Positions 6,393-14,577 are shown, counted from the stretch's first letter. The stretch: DNA of 16,659 bases from Alkaliphilus sp. (GCA_023230535.1 JALNXC010000003.1:1-16659); one strand, 5' to 3'. Notes: generated by a model from the letters alone, not told the origin. Numbers and translations: made by a program.

Positions 6393-8390
6393 CTATATCA
6401 TAGCTTCAAATTCCGCCTCCGAAATAATCCTCAAATCGGTCCTTGCCCCTGATTCTATGATTTTCTTAGCCTTATCAAGTTTAGAACCCGCCGATTCGCC
6501 GACCAAAAGATAATCGGTATTTTTACTGACACTATCGGTCACCTTAGCCCCTAACTCCACAAGGAGTTCCTTAATTTCCTTACGCCCGTAATTTTCCAGG
6601 GTTCCCGTAACAACCACAGTTTTGCCCAAGAAAAAGCTTTCCCGTTTTTCCTTCTCCTCATATCTTGGATTTACCCCCTCGCTCAACAGTCTTTCTATAC
6701 TTTTTTTAATTTCCCTATCTTTAAAAAAGTCTACTATACTCTGTGCCACTACTTCCCCGATATCCGGTATAGTTATGAGTTCTTCAAATTTAGCTTCACG
6801 TACGGCATCAAAGGATCTATAATGATTTGCCAAGTCCATCGCCGTCTTTCTACCTACATTGGGGATACCTAAAGCAAATATAAAAGCATCTAATTTACAA
6901 TCTTTGCTGTTTTCAATGGCTTCTAAGAGATTTCTGGTTTTTTTATCTCCAAACCTGGGCAGATCGATCAAATCATCATATCCGACTTCATATAGGTCTG
7001 CTATATCCCTCAAATCCAACTCTTCAAAGAGCTGTTCCGCGGTTTTCTCACTGAAACCCTCTATATCCATAGCCTCCCGGCTTGCATAATGCACCATCCT
7101 GGACACCAGCTGCGGCTTGCACGAAAGAGAATTAGGGCAAAATATATGGGCTCCCCTCTCTATCAATTCGGTATGGCATGCGGGACAATGTGTAGGTTTT
7201 TTTATATCTATTATATCTCCCGCGCCTTCAGTATCCTTACATTGTTCTGCAACAGCACCCATAATTTCCGGTATCACATCATGGGACCTTCTCAACCAAA
7301 TATTGCAGCCTATTTTTACACCTTTTCGTTGAATATCGTCCCAATTGTTCAATGTGGCCCTGCTCACGGTGACACCGCCTATATCTACCGATTCCAAAAT
7401 TGCGGACGGTGTCAACTTTCCCGTTCTGCCTACCTGCCAAATCACATCTTTCAGCTTTGTTGTAACTTCTTCCGCTTCAAATTTAAAGGCCATAGCCCAT
7501 CTCGGAAACTTCTGTGTATATCCTAACAGATCCCTGACTTCTATATTATTGATTTTAATTACCAATCCGTCGACCAAAAAATCGAGGCCCCTCAGTTCCT
7601 TTTCTTTGACTTTTCCTATTTCCTCAATCACATCATTTATATTATCAAAAATTTTTATATAATCACTGACCGGGAATCTATTTTCCCTCAAAAAATTTAT
7701 CATTTCCATATGAGTATTAAATTTTATCCCCTCGTAATAGCCCACGCTATAACAAAATGCACTGAGTTTCCGCTTTGCGGTCACTTTCGGATCTAAATTT
7801 CTGAGAGCACCTGCTGCCGCGTTTCTGGCATTTTTTAAGGGTTCCTCAGCTATTTCGTTATATTCGTCCAATACGGAGAGTTTCATTAAACCTTCACCCT
7901 GAACCTCTATTCTGCCTTTATAGGGTATTGTAAGGGGGATGGATTTAATCGTTTTCACCTGTTCCAGGATAGATTCCCCGACCGCACCGGTACCCCTGGT
8001 GGCTGCCTGTACCAAATGCCCTTCATCATATGTGAGGTTTAGTGTCAAGCCGTCAAATTTAAACTCTAAAACATATTCTATGGGCAGCTTTCTCTCCCCT
8101 AATAATCTTTTTATCCTATTATCCCATGAAATTAACTCTGCCGGAGTCTTACACTTATCCAGGCTCCATAACAGTGCTAAATGCCCATGGGATGTAAAAC
8201 CTTTCAGTACGTCTCCCCCTATTCTGATTGTGGGGGAATCGGGGAGTATTGTATCGGTCCGCTCTTCCAGGGATAATAGTTTATCATAGAGTTCATCATA
8301 TTCCCTGTCACTGATTATGGGTTCATCCAAAACATAATACCTGTAAGCATATTCATTCAATTCATCCACCAGTTTTCTCATTTCTTCCAA
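6393..8390 (-). CDS. ligA: NAD-dependent DNA ligase
   Basis: LigA seals nicks in replication and repair by transferring AMP from NAD+ to an active-site lysine. The 665-residue protein has the full domain order. The N-terminal Ia NAD-binding part carries YRYYVLDEPIISDREYD (16-32). The adenylation domain has catalytic K111 in KFDG, then NARNAAAGALRNLDP (187-201). The OB fold holds VGRTGKLTP (320-328). A Zn finger follows with C402, C405, C418 and C424, then helix-hairpin-helix repeats (about 440-575) and a BRCT domain (586-665). The WSLDKC segment in place of the common MLSLDNAF is typical of one clostridial LigA branch. The start is TTG 8390 with GAGGAG eight bases upstream; an ATG at 8381 is in frame. 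It follows pcrA, a pairing frequent in Firmicutes. Confidence 0.97.
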   Translation of the reverse strand: MEEMRKLVDELNEYAYRYYVLDEPIISDREYDELYDKLLSLEERTDTILPDSPTIRIGGDVLKGFTSHGHLALLWSLDKCKTPAELISWDNRIKRLLGERKLPIEYVLEFKFDGLTLNLTYDEGHLVQAATRGTGAVGESILEQVKTIKSIPLTIPYKGRIEVQGEGLMKLSVLDEYNEIAEEPLKNARNAAAGALRNLDPKVTAKRKLSAFCYSVGYYEGIKFNTHMEMINFLRENRFPVSDYIKIFDNINDVIEEIGKVKEKELRGLDFLVDGLVIKINNIEVRDLLGYTQKFPRWAMAFKFEAEEVTTKLKDVIWQVGRTGKLTPSAILESVDIGGVTVSRATLNNWDDIQRKGVKIGCNIWLRRSHDVIPEIMGAVAEQCKDTEGAGDIIDIKKPTHCPACHTELIERGAHIFCPNSLSCKPQLVSRMVHYASREAMDIEGFSEKTAEQLFEELDLRDIADLYEVGYDDLIDLPRFGDKKTRNLLEAIENSKDCKLDAFIFALGIPNVGRKTAMDLANHYRSFDAVREAKFEELITIPDIGEVVAQSIVDFFKDREIKKSIERLLSEGVNPRYEEKEKRESFFLGKTVVVTGTLENYGRKEIKELLVELGAKVTDSVSKNTDYLLVGESAGSKLDKAKKIIESGARTDLRIISEAEFEAMI

Positions 8391-8424
8391 CAGGCCTACT
8401 CCTCTCTATAAAAACTGAAATCCG

Positions 8425-8471
8425 CCGAGATCCTTCGAGGGACAAACTTATCCTGCACGTCTCAGGATGAC
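8425..8471 (-). repeat. Dispersed intergenic repeat, copy between pcrA and ligA
   Basis: On the minus strand it begins GTCATCCTGAGACG and ends CGAAGGATCTCGG. By hand alignment it shares 33 of 47 positions with the copy at 10885-10930. ATCCT (8430-8434) and AGGAT (8464-8468) are complementary, so it can fold. The GTCATCCTGAG...CGAAGGATCTC pattern resembles short repeats scattered between genes in many bacterial genomes (recalled, not searched). Confidence 0.65.
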
Positions 8472-8483
8472 GATTCGTGTCGT

Positions 8484-10703
8484 TTATACAATCTCCAATT
8501 TAGCAAAATCCGATGCAATCTTTTTCACGCCCATATTTGGAAAAGCTATGGTAAGAATCCCCTCCGCGATAGACACCACTGTCCCGACACCGAATTTAGG
8601 ATGTTTAATCTTTATACCGGCCTTTATTTTGTCCGAATCAAGGGCCTGCCCCGACTCTTTTTTTCGGTGCATCATGGCCCCGGTAAATAATGGAGAAGTT
8701 TGAACTTTCCTCACCTCTTTTTTTCTCCTGCAAGGTTTATGCATATCAATAAGCTTCTCCGGGACTTCCTTCATAAATCTTGAAATAGCATTCCTATTGG
8801 TTCTCCCGTATAATGTCCTCTGTTCGGCATGAGTCATATAGAGCCTCTCCTTGGCTCTTGTGATCCCCACATAACACAATCTTCTCTCTTCCTCTTCGTT
8901 GTTTTCGCAAATGGACATATACGACGGAAATACACCCTCCTCCATTCCCGATATAAATACCACCGGAAATTCTAATCCCTTAGCACTATGAAGCGTCATC
9001 AGAGATACTGTATTTATTTCATCCTCATTTTCATCCATAGTGGTTTCAAGGGATGTTCCAGCTAAAAATTCTCCTAATGTTCGCTCCTCCGCGTTTTCAT
9101 CAAAATCTTTCGTCAAAGATAAAAATTCCTCCAGATTTTCAATTCTGGCATCTGCCTCTACTTTATTTTCTAAACGCAATACGTCTATATATTCACTGTC
9201 CTCATATATTTTTTCTACTATACTTGTAATTGTCATTTCATTTCGTCTTTCTCTCAAGGACATTATGAGGTCTGTAAATTTTTTTGTCTGTGATTTCACC
9301 TTGGCAGATTGTTCCTGTATTTCATTCACATTTAAAAGAGCAGTAAAAAAACTCTCGTCATTTTCATCGGCATATCTTTCAAACCTCTCCATACTTTTGG
9401 CGCCTATCCCCCTTTTAGGGACATTTACAATCCGCTTAACACTCACATCATCCACCGGATTCTCGATTGTCCGTAAATAAGCTAAAATATCCTTTATTTC
9501 TTTACGATCGTAAAAGCGAGTGCCGCTGTAAATTTTATAAGGTATTGCACTTTTCATCAGCATCTCTTCTATCACACGGGATTGTGCGTTAGTGCGATAT
9601 AAAACTGCAAAATGGAGATAAGGCCTGTTTTCCTCATAACTGAGCCTCCCTATAGTAGATGCTATAAAATCGGCTTCATCATATTCATTATTTCCCTGAT
9701 AATATTGTATTATTTCTCCATTTTGATTATCGGTCCAAAGTTCTTTGGCCTTTCTACTTTCATTATTTGCTACTACCATATTAGCGGCATCTAAAATATT
9801 TTTAGTAGAGCGATAATTTTGTTCCAGCTTAATAACCCGGGCATCCGAAAAATCTTCCTCAAACCCTAAAATATTTCTTATATCGGCACCCCTCCAGCCG
9901 TAGATGGATTGGTCATCATCTCCCACAACACAGAGATTGCCATGTTCCCCGGCCAGTAAGCCCACCAGAGCATATTGCACCATATTGGTATCTTGAAACT
10001 CATCTACCAATATATATTTAAATTTATTCTGATAATAGTGTAAAATTATAGGATTAGTTTGAAAGAGTTGAACAGTTTTCATAATTAAATCATCAAAGTC
10101 TAAAGCATTATTTCCTCTCAGTTTATCCTGATACATTTTATATAGTTCCGAAATCTTTTTATTTGCAAAATCATCCCCGAATTCAGACGTATAATCAGCC
10201 GGGCCGATCAGTTGGTCCTTTGCCTTGCCTATTGCCCCCAAAACCATCCTGGGTTGAAATTTTTCTTCATCCAGATCTAATTCTTTTAAACATTCTTTTA
10301 TCACAACCTGCTGATCTGCGGTGTCATAAATAACAAAGTTTTTTTCAAAACCCAGTTTGTCTATTTCCATACGCAAAATGCGTACACAGGCGGAGTGAAA
10401 AGTACTAACCCATAGGCCCCTATAATAATCACCTAAAAGGCTTTCAATTCTTTCCTTCATTTCCCTTGCAGCCTTATTTGTAAATGTGATTGCTAAAATA
10501 TTGTAAGGTGAAATACTCTTCTCCTCTACTAAATAAGCAAATCTATGTGTGAGTACCCGTGTTTTTCCCGAACCGGCTCCGGCTAACACTAAAACCGGCC
10601 CTTCTGTTGCAAGTACGGCCTCTTTTTGCATAGGATTCAAATTATCATATTTAAATTGTTCATCGTATGCCATGTTTTGTTCCAGATTATTTTCATTGTT
10701 CAT
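8484..10703 (-). CDS. pcrA: ATP-dependent 3'-5' DNA helicase PcrA/UvrD
   Basis: PcrA is a superfamily 1A helicase used in repair, plasmid replication and removal of RecA or stalled RNA polymerase. From ATG 10703 it has 739 residues, the usual length. Motifs are Walker A AGAGSGKT (41-48), Ia TFTNKAAREM, Walker B VDEFQDTN (233-240), motif III GDDDQSIYGWRGAD (261-274), LEQNYRST (motif IV) and the C-terminal VSLMTLHSAKGLEF and YVGITRAKERL motifs. The tail HPKFGVGTV...FPNMGVKK is the RNA-polymerase-interacting Tudor-like module of PcrA. I chose ATG 10703 because AAGGATGGGA lies before it and because the PcrA homology begins shortly after. The 44 extra codons up to 10835 have no ribosome binding site and contain a duplicated AT-rich segment. 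Confidence 0.95.
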   Translation of the reverse strand: MNNENNLEQNMAYDEQFKYDNLNPMQKEAVLATEGPVLVLAGAGSGKTRVLTHRFAYLVEEKSISPYNILAITFTNKAAREMKERIESLLGDYYRGLWVSTFHSACVRILRMEIDKLGFEKNFVIYDTADQQVVIKECLKELDLDEEKFQPRMVLGAIGKAKDQLIGPADYTSEFGDDFANKKISELYKMYQDKLRGNNALDFDDLIMKTVQLFQTNPIILHYYQNKFKYILVDEFQDTNMVQYALVGLLAGEHGNLCVVGDDDQSIYGWRGADIRNILGFEEDFSDARVIKLEQNYRSTKNILDAANMVVANNESRKAKELWTDNQNGEIIQYYQGNNEYDEADFIASTIGRLSYEENRPYLHFAVLYRTNAQSRVIEEMLMKSAIPYKIYSGTRFYDRKEIKDILAYLRTIENPVDDVSVKRIVNVPKRGIGAKSMERFERYADENDESFFTALLNVNEIQEQSAKVKSQTKKFTDLIMSLRERRNEMTITSIVEKIYEDSEYIDVLRLENKVEADARIENLEEFLSLTKDFDENAEERTLGEFLAGTSLETTMDENEDEINTVSLMTLHSAKGLEFPVVFISGMEEGVFPSYMSICENNEEEERRLCYVGITRAKERLYMTHAEQRTLYGRTNRNAISRFMKEVPEKLIDMHKPCRRKKEVRKVQTSPLFTGAMMHRKKESGQALDSDKIKAGIKIKHPKFGVGTVVSIAEGILTIAFPNMGVKKIASDFAKLEIV

Positions 10704-10860
10704 AACTGTCCCATCCTTTATATATCCAAAAATTTTATATGCCTTTAATATATATTCGAAAATTTTATATATCTTTAAAACAGAAGCCTGATCATTAAAT
10801 ATTTCCGGTTTCTCTTTTCTAAAATAGTATACCATATTTTTATGGTTTAACCCATATCAG
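10704..10860 (-). other. pcrA leader: AT-rich tandem duplication and upstream palindrome
   Basis: Two neighbouring AT-rich units (10715-10741 and 10742-10773) share, on the plus strand, CCTTTA followed by an ATAT stretch and AAAATTTTATAT, with a spacing of 27-30 bases. Further upstream a perfect inverted repeat ACCATA-TTTT-TATGGT (10831-10846) touches a possible -10 box TATACT (10831-10826 on the minus strand); no convincing -35 box is seen. The segment is open in the pcrA frame back to an ATG at 10835 but has no ribosome binding site there. Confidence 0.5.
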
Positions 10861-10861
10861 A

Positions 10862-10930
10862 GACTAAGATCCTTCTCAGAAAAACCCGGTTCCTTCGTGG
10901 GGCAAGCAATTCCGCCCGCCCCAGAATGAT
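10862..10930 (-). repeat. Dispersed intergenic repeat, copy upstream of pcrA
   Basis: The core at 10885-10930 reads on the minus strand ATCATTCTGGGGCGGGCGGA at its start and CGAAGGAACCGGG at its end, and aligns with the copy at 8425-8471. GGGGC and GCCCC (10898-10902 and 10917-10921) can pair. Next to it, 10862-10879 reads on the minus strand CTGAGAAGGATCTTAGTC, which again carries the GAAGGATCT end motif and suggests a second, partial unit. Confidence 0.6.
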
Positions 10931-10964
10931 ATCTCACAAAATTTTCCTGTCCCTCAATTTGTAC

Positions 10965-10993
10965 TTTTTAAAGCAATTGAAATAAGGTATAAT
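10965..10993 (+). promoter_or_regulatory. Possible promoter for the NusG domain II gene
   Basis: A perfect -10 box TATAAT (10988-10993) lies 17 bases after TTTTTA (10965-10970), a weak -35 box. It points towards the plus-strand gene at 11230, with about 230 bases of leader that include the GTCCCC repeats. Confidence 0.4.
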
Positions 10994-11107
10994 ATATATT
11001 AGATCATTATTGAAATATTGTTGAACTATATCCGGAGTATTGCTAAGCCGTTGTTACATTAAATCATTATTTCTGAGAAAAATAAAAATGCACTTAAAAT
11101 AAAAGAT

Positions 11108-11194
11108 GGCAAACAAAGCATCCCCGTGCCGGATGCATGCCACGTGAAAGGCGGCAAACAGGGCGTCCCCATGCCACCAAAGCGTCCCCGTGCC
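11108..11194 (+). repeat. Three imperfect GTCCCC-type repeats before the NusG domain II gene
   Basis: Copies lie at 11108-11130 (GGCAAACAAAGCATCCCCGT+GCC), 11153-11175 (GGCAAACAGGGCGTCCCCAT+GCC) and 11176-11194 (ACCAAAGCGTCCCCGTGCC). A short GTGCCAT duplication follows at 11190-11207. Around the first copy GCATCC and GGATGC (11118-11123, 11131-11136) form six-base arms around a seven-base loop. The GC-rich block stands out in AT-rich surroundings and ends about 25 bases before the gene. It looks like a mobile or amplified intergenic element. Confidence 0.7.
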
Positions 11195-11229
11195 ATGCCG
11201 TGCCATGTTGTTTTGGAAAAGGTGAAGAT

Positions 11230-11658
11230 ATGTTTAAAATAATGACAAAAGCGGATAAAATATTGATTCTTTTTATTTTGGTGAGCAGTATTGCCGGCAT
11301 TTTTGCAATACCTAAGCTGTTGACAAGCGCGAACTCAGCGAAACAAGTAGTCGTAAATGTTGCAGGCGAAGAAATTGCCCGTTTTGCATTGATGAATGCT
11401 CCTGAATCGGAATTTAAGGAAGTCCCGTTTAAGGTTAATGAAAAAGAATACATGGCTCGATTTGAAATGAAAAACGGAAAGGTGATGCTCCATAGGTTAC
11501 CGGAAGATATAGTGCCTTTGAGCATCCATAGGGATATGGGGTGGATAAGCGAGCCTTATCAAATGATAGTTGCCCTTCCCGTAAAGATGTATGTTGCTGT
11601 CGAAAGTGATGTGCCTTCGGAAAATGAGGGTTCCGATATTGATGTTATAATATATTAA
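11230..11658 (+). CDS. NusG domain II-containing membrane-anchored protein
   Basis: This 142-residue protein has one N-terminal membrane segment (about 10-30, ILILFILVSSIAGIFAIP) and then an extracytoplasmic domain of the NusG_II type (PF07009). The domain has a strand VVVNVAGEEIARF (40-52), a middle YMARFEMKNGKVML (74-87) and the signature GWISEPYQMIVALPVKMYV (104-122). Most relatives have a Cys pair (CPDxxC) just before GWIS; here LPEDIVPLSIHRDM replaces it, so both Cys are absent. The start ATG 11230 follows AAAGGTG. An upstream in-frame ATG at 11137 lies inside repeats and has no ribosome binding site. It is the only plus-strand gene in this half and converges on atpC across the shared hairpin at 11655-11685. 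Its role is unknown; relatives often sit beside ApbE or prenyltransferase genes, which are not seen here. Confidence 0.75.
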   Translation: MFKIMTKADKILILFILVSSIAGIFAIPKLLTSANSAKQVVVNVAGEEIARFALMNAPESEFKEVPFKVNEKEYMARFEMKNGKVMLHRLPEDIVPLSIHRDMGWISEPYQMIVALPVKMYVAVESDVPSENEGSDIDVIIY

Positions 11659-11685
11659 ATAAAGGGCGAACACATGGGTTCGCCC
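11655..11685 (-). terminator. Hairpin terminator of the atp operon, between convergent genes
   Basis: Eight-base arms GGGCGAAC (11664-11671) and GTTCGCCC (11678-11685) enclose a six-base loop. On the minus strand the hairpin is followed by TTTATTTAA, so it serves atpC; it begins five bases after the atpC stop. It may also stop the plus-strand gene, although no T-run follows on that strand. GTAGGGGCGAAC...GTTCGCCC also resembles a palindromic repeat common between genes in many bacteria (recalled, not searched). Confidence 0.75.
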
Positions 11686-11690
11686 CTACC

Positions 11691-12095
11691 TTATAGTCTT
11701 CCTGCCATTCTCAATCTATTGACGGCTCTCTGCAGGGCATTCCCTGCCTTAGTTTTATCAACATTACTTTCTTCGGATCCAATTCGCTCCTCCGCTCTTC
11801 TCTTAGCGGCCTCCGCTCTTTCAACGTCTATTTCCTCCGGCCATTCCGCAGCATCTATAACAACTCTGGTTCCCTCAGGACCTACCTGAACAAAACCGCT
11901 GGAACTAACAGCTGTTTTAATCTGACCATTCTTTTTGATTTTAATAATTCCGGTATCAAGCGGAGTTATGAGAGGAATATGTCTGGCTAAAATCCCCATC
12001 TGACCATCACAAGTTGTGACTACCAATGATTCAACTTCTTCGTCACATAATATTCGATCCGGTGTAATAATTTGAAGATGAAACGTAGATGCCAT
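11691..12095 (-). CDS. atpC: ATP synthase F1 subunit epsilon
   Basis: Epsilon is part of the central rotor stalk and inhibits ATP hydrolysis through its C-terminal helices. The 134 residues show the N-terminal beta-sandwich with FHLQIITPDRILCDEEVESLV, the typical GQMGILARHIPLITPLDTG (about 31-49), and a C-terminal two-helix part from about residue 86 (EWPEEIDVERAEAAKRRAEER). Length is normal. The start ATG 12095 is preceded by TAGGTGA, and the gene begins eight bases after the atpD stop. It is the last gene of the operon. Confidence 0.96.
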   Translation of the reverse strand: MASTFHLQIITPDRILCDEEVESLVVTTCDGQMGILARHIPLITPLDTGIIKIKKNGQIKTAVSSSGFVQVGPEGTRVVIDAAEWPEEIDVERAEAAKRRAEERIGSEESNVDKTKAGNALQRAVNRLRMAGRL

Positions 12096-12103
12096 ATGAT
12101 CAC

Positions 12104-13570
12104 CTACTCCCCTTTAACCTTTTCTGCTACTCCTTCTTCTACTGCTTCATCAATTGTTTCCACAGATGAAAGCATGTCTTCTCCTTTAGCCCTTTCCACT
12201 ACTTCATCAATTGTTCCTGCAAATAAGAATGCGGCCTCCGGAAGATTATCATGTCTACCTTCTAATATTTCCCTAAATCCTCTTATAGTTTCCTTCAAAG
12301 GTACATATTTACCTGCCGAACCTGTAAATTGCTCCGCAACAAAGAAAGGTTGAGATAAGAAACGTTCTATCTTTCTTGCTCTGGCAACTATTACTTTATC
12401 CTCCTCGGTTAACTCATCCATACCGAGTATGGCAATAATATCCTGCAAGTCTTTGTATCTTTGGAGTACCTGCTGCACTCCCCTGGCCACATCATAATGC
12501 TCCTGTCCCACAATATCCGGATCCAGTGCCCTTGAGTTTGAATCCAACGGATCCACAGCAGGATAAATTCCAAGTTCAACTATTCTACGTGATAAAACTA
12601 CGTTTGCATCCAAATGAGCGAAAGTAGTCGCAGGTGCGGGGTCCGTCAGGTCGTCCGCAGGTACATATATAGCCTGTATAGAAGTAATAGAACCTCTTTT
12701 TGTTGAGGTGATACGCTCCTGTAAAGCCCCCATCTCCGTAGCCAATGTCGGTTGATATCCAACCGCACTCGGCATACGGCCCAATAAAGCGGAAACCTCA
12801 CTACCTGCCTGTGTAAACCTAAATATATTGTCAATGAATAAAAGTACGTCCTGACCTTCTTCTTCTCTAAAATATTCTGCTATAGTGAGCCCTGTCAATC
12901 CGACACGCAACCTCGCTCCCGGCGGTTCATTCATCTGTCCGAAAATTAAAGATGTTTTGTCCAAAACTCCTGATTCAATCATCTCGTGATAGAGGTCATT
13001 ACCTTCCCTCGTTCTCTCTCCTACTCCGGAAAAAACCGAAAGGCCGCCATGCTCTTTAGCTACATTATTGATAAGTTCCATAATAATAACAGTTTTACCA
13101 ACTCCGGCACCGCCAAACATTCCTATCTTTCCACCCTTTAGATACGGGGCTATAAGATCTATTGCTTTAACACCTGTTTCCAGAATTTCCGTAGGGATAG
13201 TCTGCACTTCAAAGCTTGGTGGCTCTTTATGAATTGAGGAATAAAATTCAGATGTAATAGGCCCCTTTTCATCCACAGGTTCTCCTACTACATTTAAAAT
13301 CCTGCCTAAAGTAGATTTCCCCACCGGAACTGTTATCGGATTTTTAGTATTTCTCGCTTCCATACCACGAACCAAACCGTCCGTAGGTCCCATAGAAATA
13401 CAGCGAACTATATCGTCCCCAACATGCTGTGCGGTTTCGACTATAACCTTACCATCCTGAGCATCAATTTCAATGGCACTCAATAGTTCCGGTAAGTTAT
13501 CCCCATCAAAACGTATATCTACAACCGGCCCAATTATTTGGACCAATCTGCCAATATTTTTTATAACCAT
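12104..13570 (-). CDS. atpD: ATP synthase F1 subunit beta
   Basis: Beta carries the catalytic sites of F1. Visible motifs are Walker A GGAGVGKT (153-160), catalytic E185 in GVGERTREGNDLYHEM, Walker B LLFIDNIFRF (243-252), and DELTEED (385-391), a variant of the DELSEED lever that contacts gamma and epsilon. The 488 residues are slightly longer than the usual 460-475, mainly through an acidic C-terminal tail after GTIDEVVERAKGE. The start ATG 13570 has GGGAGG seven bases upstream. Spacing to atpG is 20 bases and to atpC eight bases. Confidence 0.98.
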   Translation of the reverse strand: MVIKNIGRLVQIIGPVVDIRFDGDNLPELLSAIEIDAQDGKVIVETAQHVGDDIVRCISMGPTDGLVRGMEARNTKNPITVPVGKSTLGRILNVVGEPVDEKGPITSEFYSSIHKEPPSFEVQTIPTEILETGVKAIDLIAPYLKGGKIGMFGGAGVGKTVIIMELINNVAKEHGGLSVFSGVGERTREGNDLYHEMIESGVLDKTSLIFGQMNEPPGARLRVGLTGLTIAEYFREEEGQDVLLFIDNIFRFTQAGSEVSALLGRMPSAVGYQPTLATEMGALQERITSTKRGSITSIQAIYVPADDLTDPAPATTFAHLDANVVLSRRIVELGIYPAVDPLDSNSRALDPDIVGQEHYDVARGVQQVLQRYKDLQDIIAILGMDELTEEDKVIVARARKIERFLSQPFFVAEQFTGSAGKYVPLKETIRGFREILEGRHDNLPEAAFLFAGTIDEVVERAKGEDMLSSVETIDEAVEEGVAEKVKGE

Positions 13571-13590
13571 GGAATTACCTCCCTTCTCTT

Positions 13591-14511
13591 TTAACTTAAT
13601 GCATCGGTCCCACTAACAATTTCTGCGATCTCTTGAGTAATAGAAGCCTGTCTCGCACGATGATATTCTAATTGTAGATCATCTATCAGTTCCCCTGCAT
13701 TATCCGTAGCATTTTTCATAGCCACCCTTCTGGAACTCTGCTCACATGCGGCGGCTTCTGCTAAAGCCCCAAAAATCATGCTTTCTATATATTTAGGTAT
13801 CAGATAATTTAAAATCTCTTCCGCAGATGGCTCATATAGTATAAACTTAGTAACTTCCGGTTTATCTTTACCCTCCATAGATTTTTTACGTTCTTCTATC
13901 TTTTTAGGCTCCAGTGGCAAGAGTCTGGTTGCAACCGGTATATAGCTGATAGTAGTTAAAAATTCCGTATAAATTAAATAAACTTCATCCACAAGACCTT
14001 GGCTATATAATTCCATACACAACTTACCAATGTTTTTTGCATCAGTATAAGTCGGACTTTCGGAAATTTGCGTAAACTCGCCCTTTATATCATAATTCCT
14101 TCTTCCAAAATAATCCTTAGTCTTTTGCCCGACAGCTATTATGGATATTTCGTCCCGTTTGTTTTTATTCATATGACTTTGAACTTTTCTGGTAACATTG
14201 ACATTATAGCTCCCGGCCAAGCCTCTATCGGCAGAAATTATAATATAACAAGTCTTTTTTACTTCTCTTATATCCATGAGATCATGTTTAAATTCCTCTT
14301 CGGCTCTCCTGTATCTATCTTCTCTGACATGAGTAATTATATCATTTATAACGTCCTCTATGGTATGAGAGTACGGCCTTGTTTTGCCTAGGAGTACCCT
14401 CGCTTTTCGCATTTTAGTAGAAGCGACTAACTCCATAGCCTTCGTGGTTTGTCTTATATTACCAATAGCCCTGATGCGCCTTTTTATATCCCGCATTTCT
14501 GCTCCGGCCAA
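13591..14511 (-). CDS. atpG: ATP synthase F1 subunit gamma
   Basis: Gamma is the rotating coiled-coil shaft of F1. The N-terminal helix has MRDIKRRIRAIGNIRQTTKAM with LVASTKMRKAR, the middle has IIISADRGLAGSYN, and the C-terminal helix has ALAEAAACEQSSRRVAMKNATDNA with ITQEIAEIVSG, all typical. At 306 residues it is about 20 longer than usual, through a charged stretch around EERKKSMEGKDKPE and near residues 63-80. The start is TTG 14511 with GGGGGTG seven bases upstream; an in-frame ATG five codons on lacks a comparable site. It lies 66 bases after atpA. Confidence 0.97.
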   Translation of the reverse strand: MAGAEMRDIKRRIRAIGNIRQTTKAMELVASTKMRKARVLLGKTRPYSHTIEDVINDIITHVREDRYRRAEEEFKHDLMDIREVKKTCYIIISADRGLAGSYNVNVTRKVQSHMNKNKRDEISIIAVGQKTKDYFGRRNYDIKGEFTQISESPTYTDAKNIGKLCMELYSQGLVDEVYLIYTEFLTTISYIPVATRLLPLEPKKIEERKKSMEGKDKPEVTKFILYEPSAEEILNYLIPKYIESMIFGALAEAAACEQSSRRVAMKNATDNAGELIDDLQLEYHRARQASITQEIAEIVSGTDALS

Positions 14512-14577
14512 ATTTTTTCACCCCCTGAAATTAGCGTCTACTGCCACATTTTCTAAAAAACCTTTGTTTCTACCCTA

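Noticed and set aside
7089..7526. Plus-strand 145-residue ORF inside ligA
   Set aside because: It is a shadow of a highly conserved ligase reading frame, with no start signals or recognisable domain.
6393..8390. Unusual LigA because WSLDKC and EFKFDG differ from the textbook motifs
   Set aside because: This variant is recalled as an ordinary LigA branch in Clostridia, and all catalytic and Zn residues are present.
9040..9480. Plus-strand 146-residue ORF inside pcrA
   Set aside because: It is antisense to conserved helicase sequence; the serine-rich low-complexity translation is typical of a shadow frame.
10704..10835. N-terminal extension of PcrA from an ATG at 10835
   Set aside because: There is no ribosome binding site, the translated region is low-complexity and duplicated, and helicase homology starts after the ATG at 10703.
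11108..11194. CRISPR array
   Set aside because: There are only three imperfect units with unequal spacing (45 and 23 bases), no real spacers and no cas gene.
11094..11525. Minus-strand ORF across the GTCCCC repeats and the NusG_II gene
   Set aside because: It is antisense to a better-supported gene, shows no domain and has no ribosome binding site.
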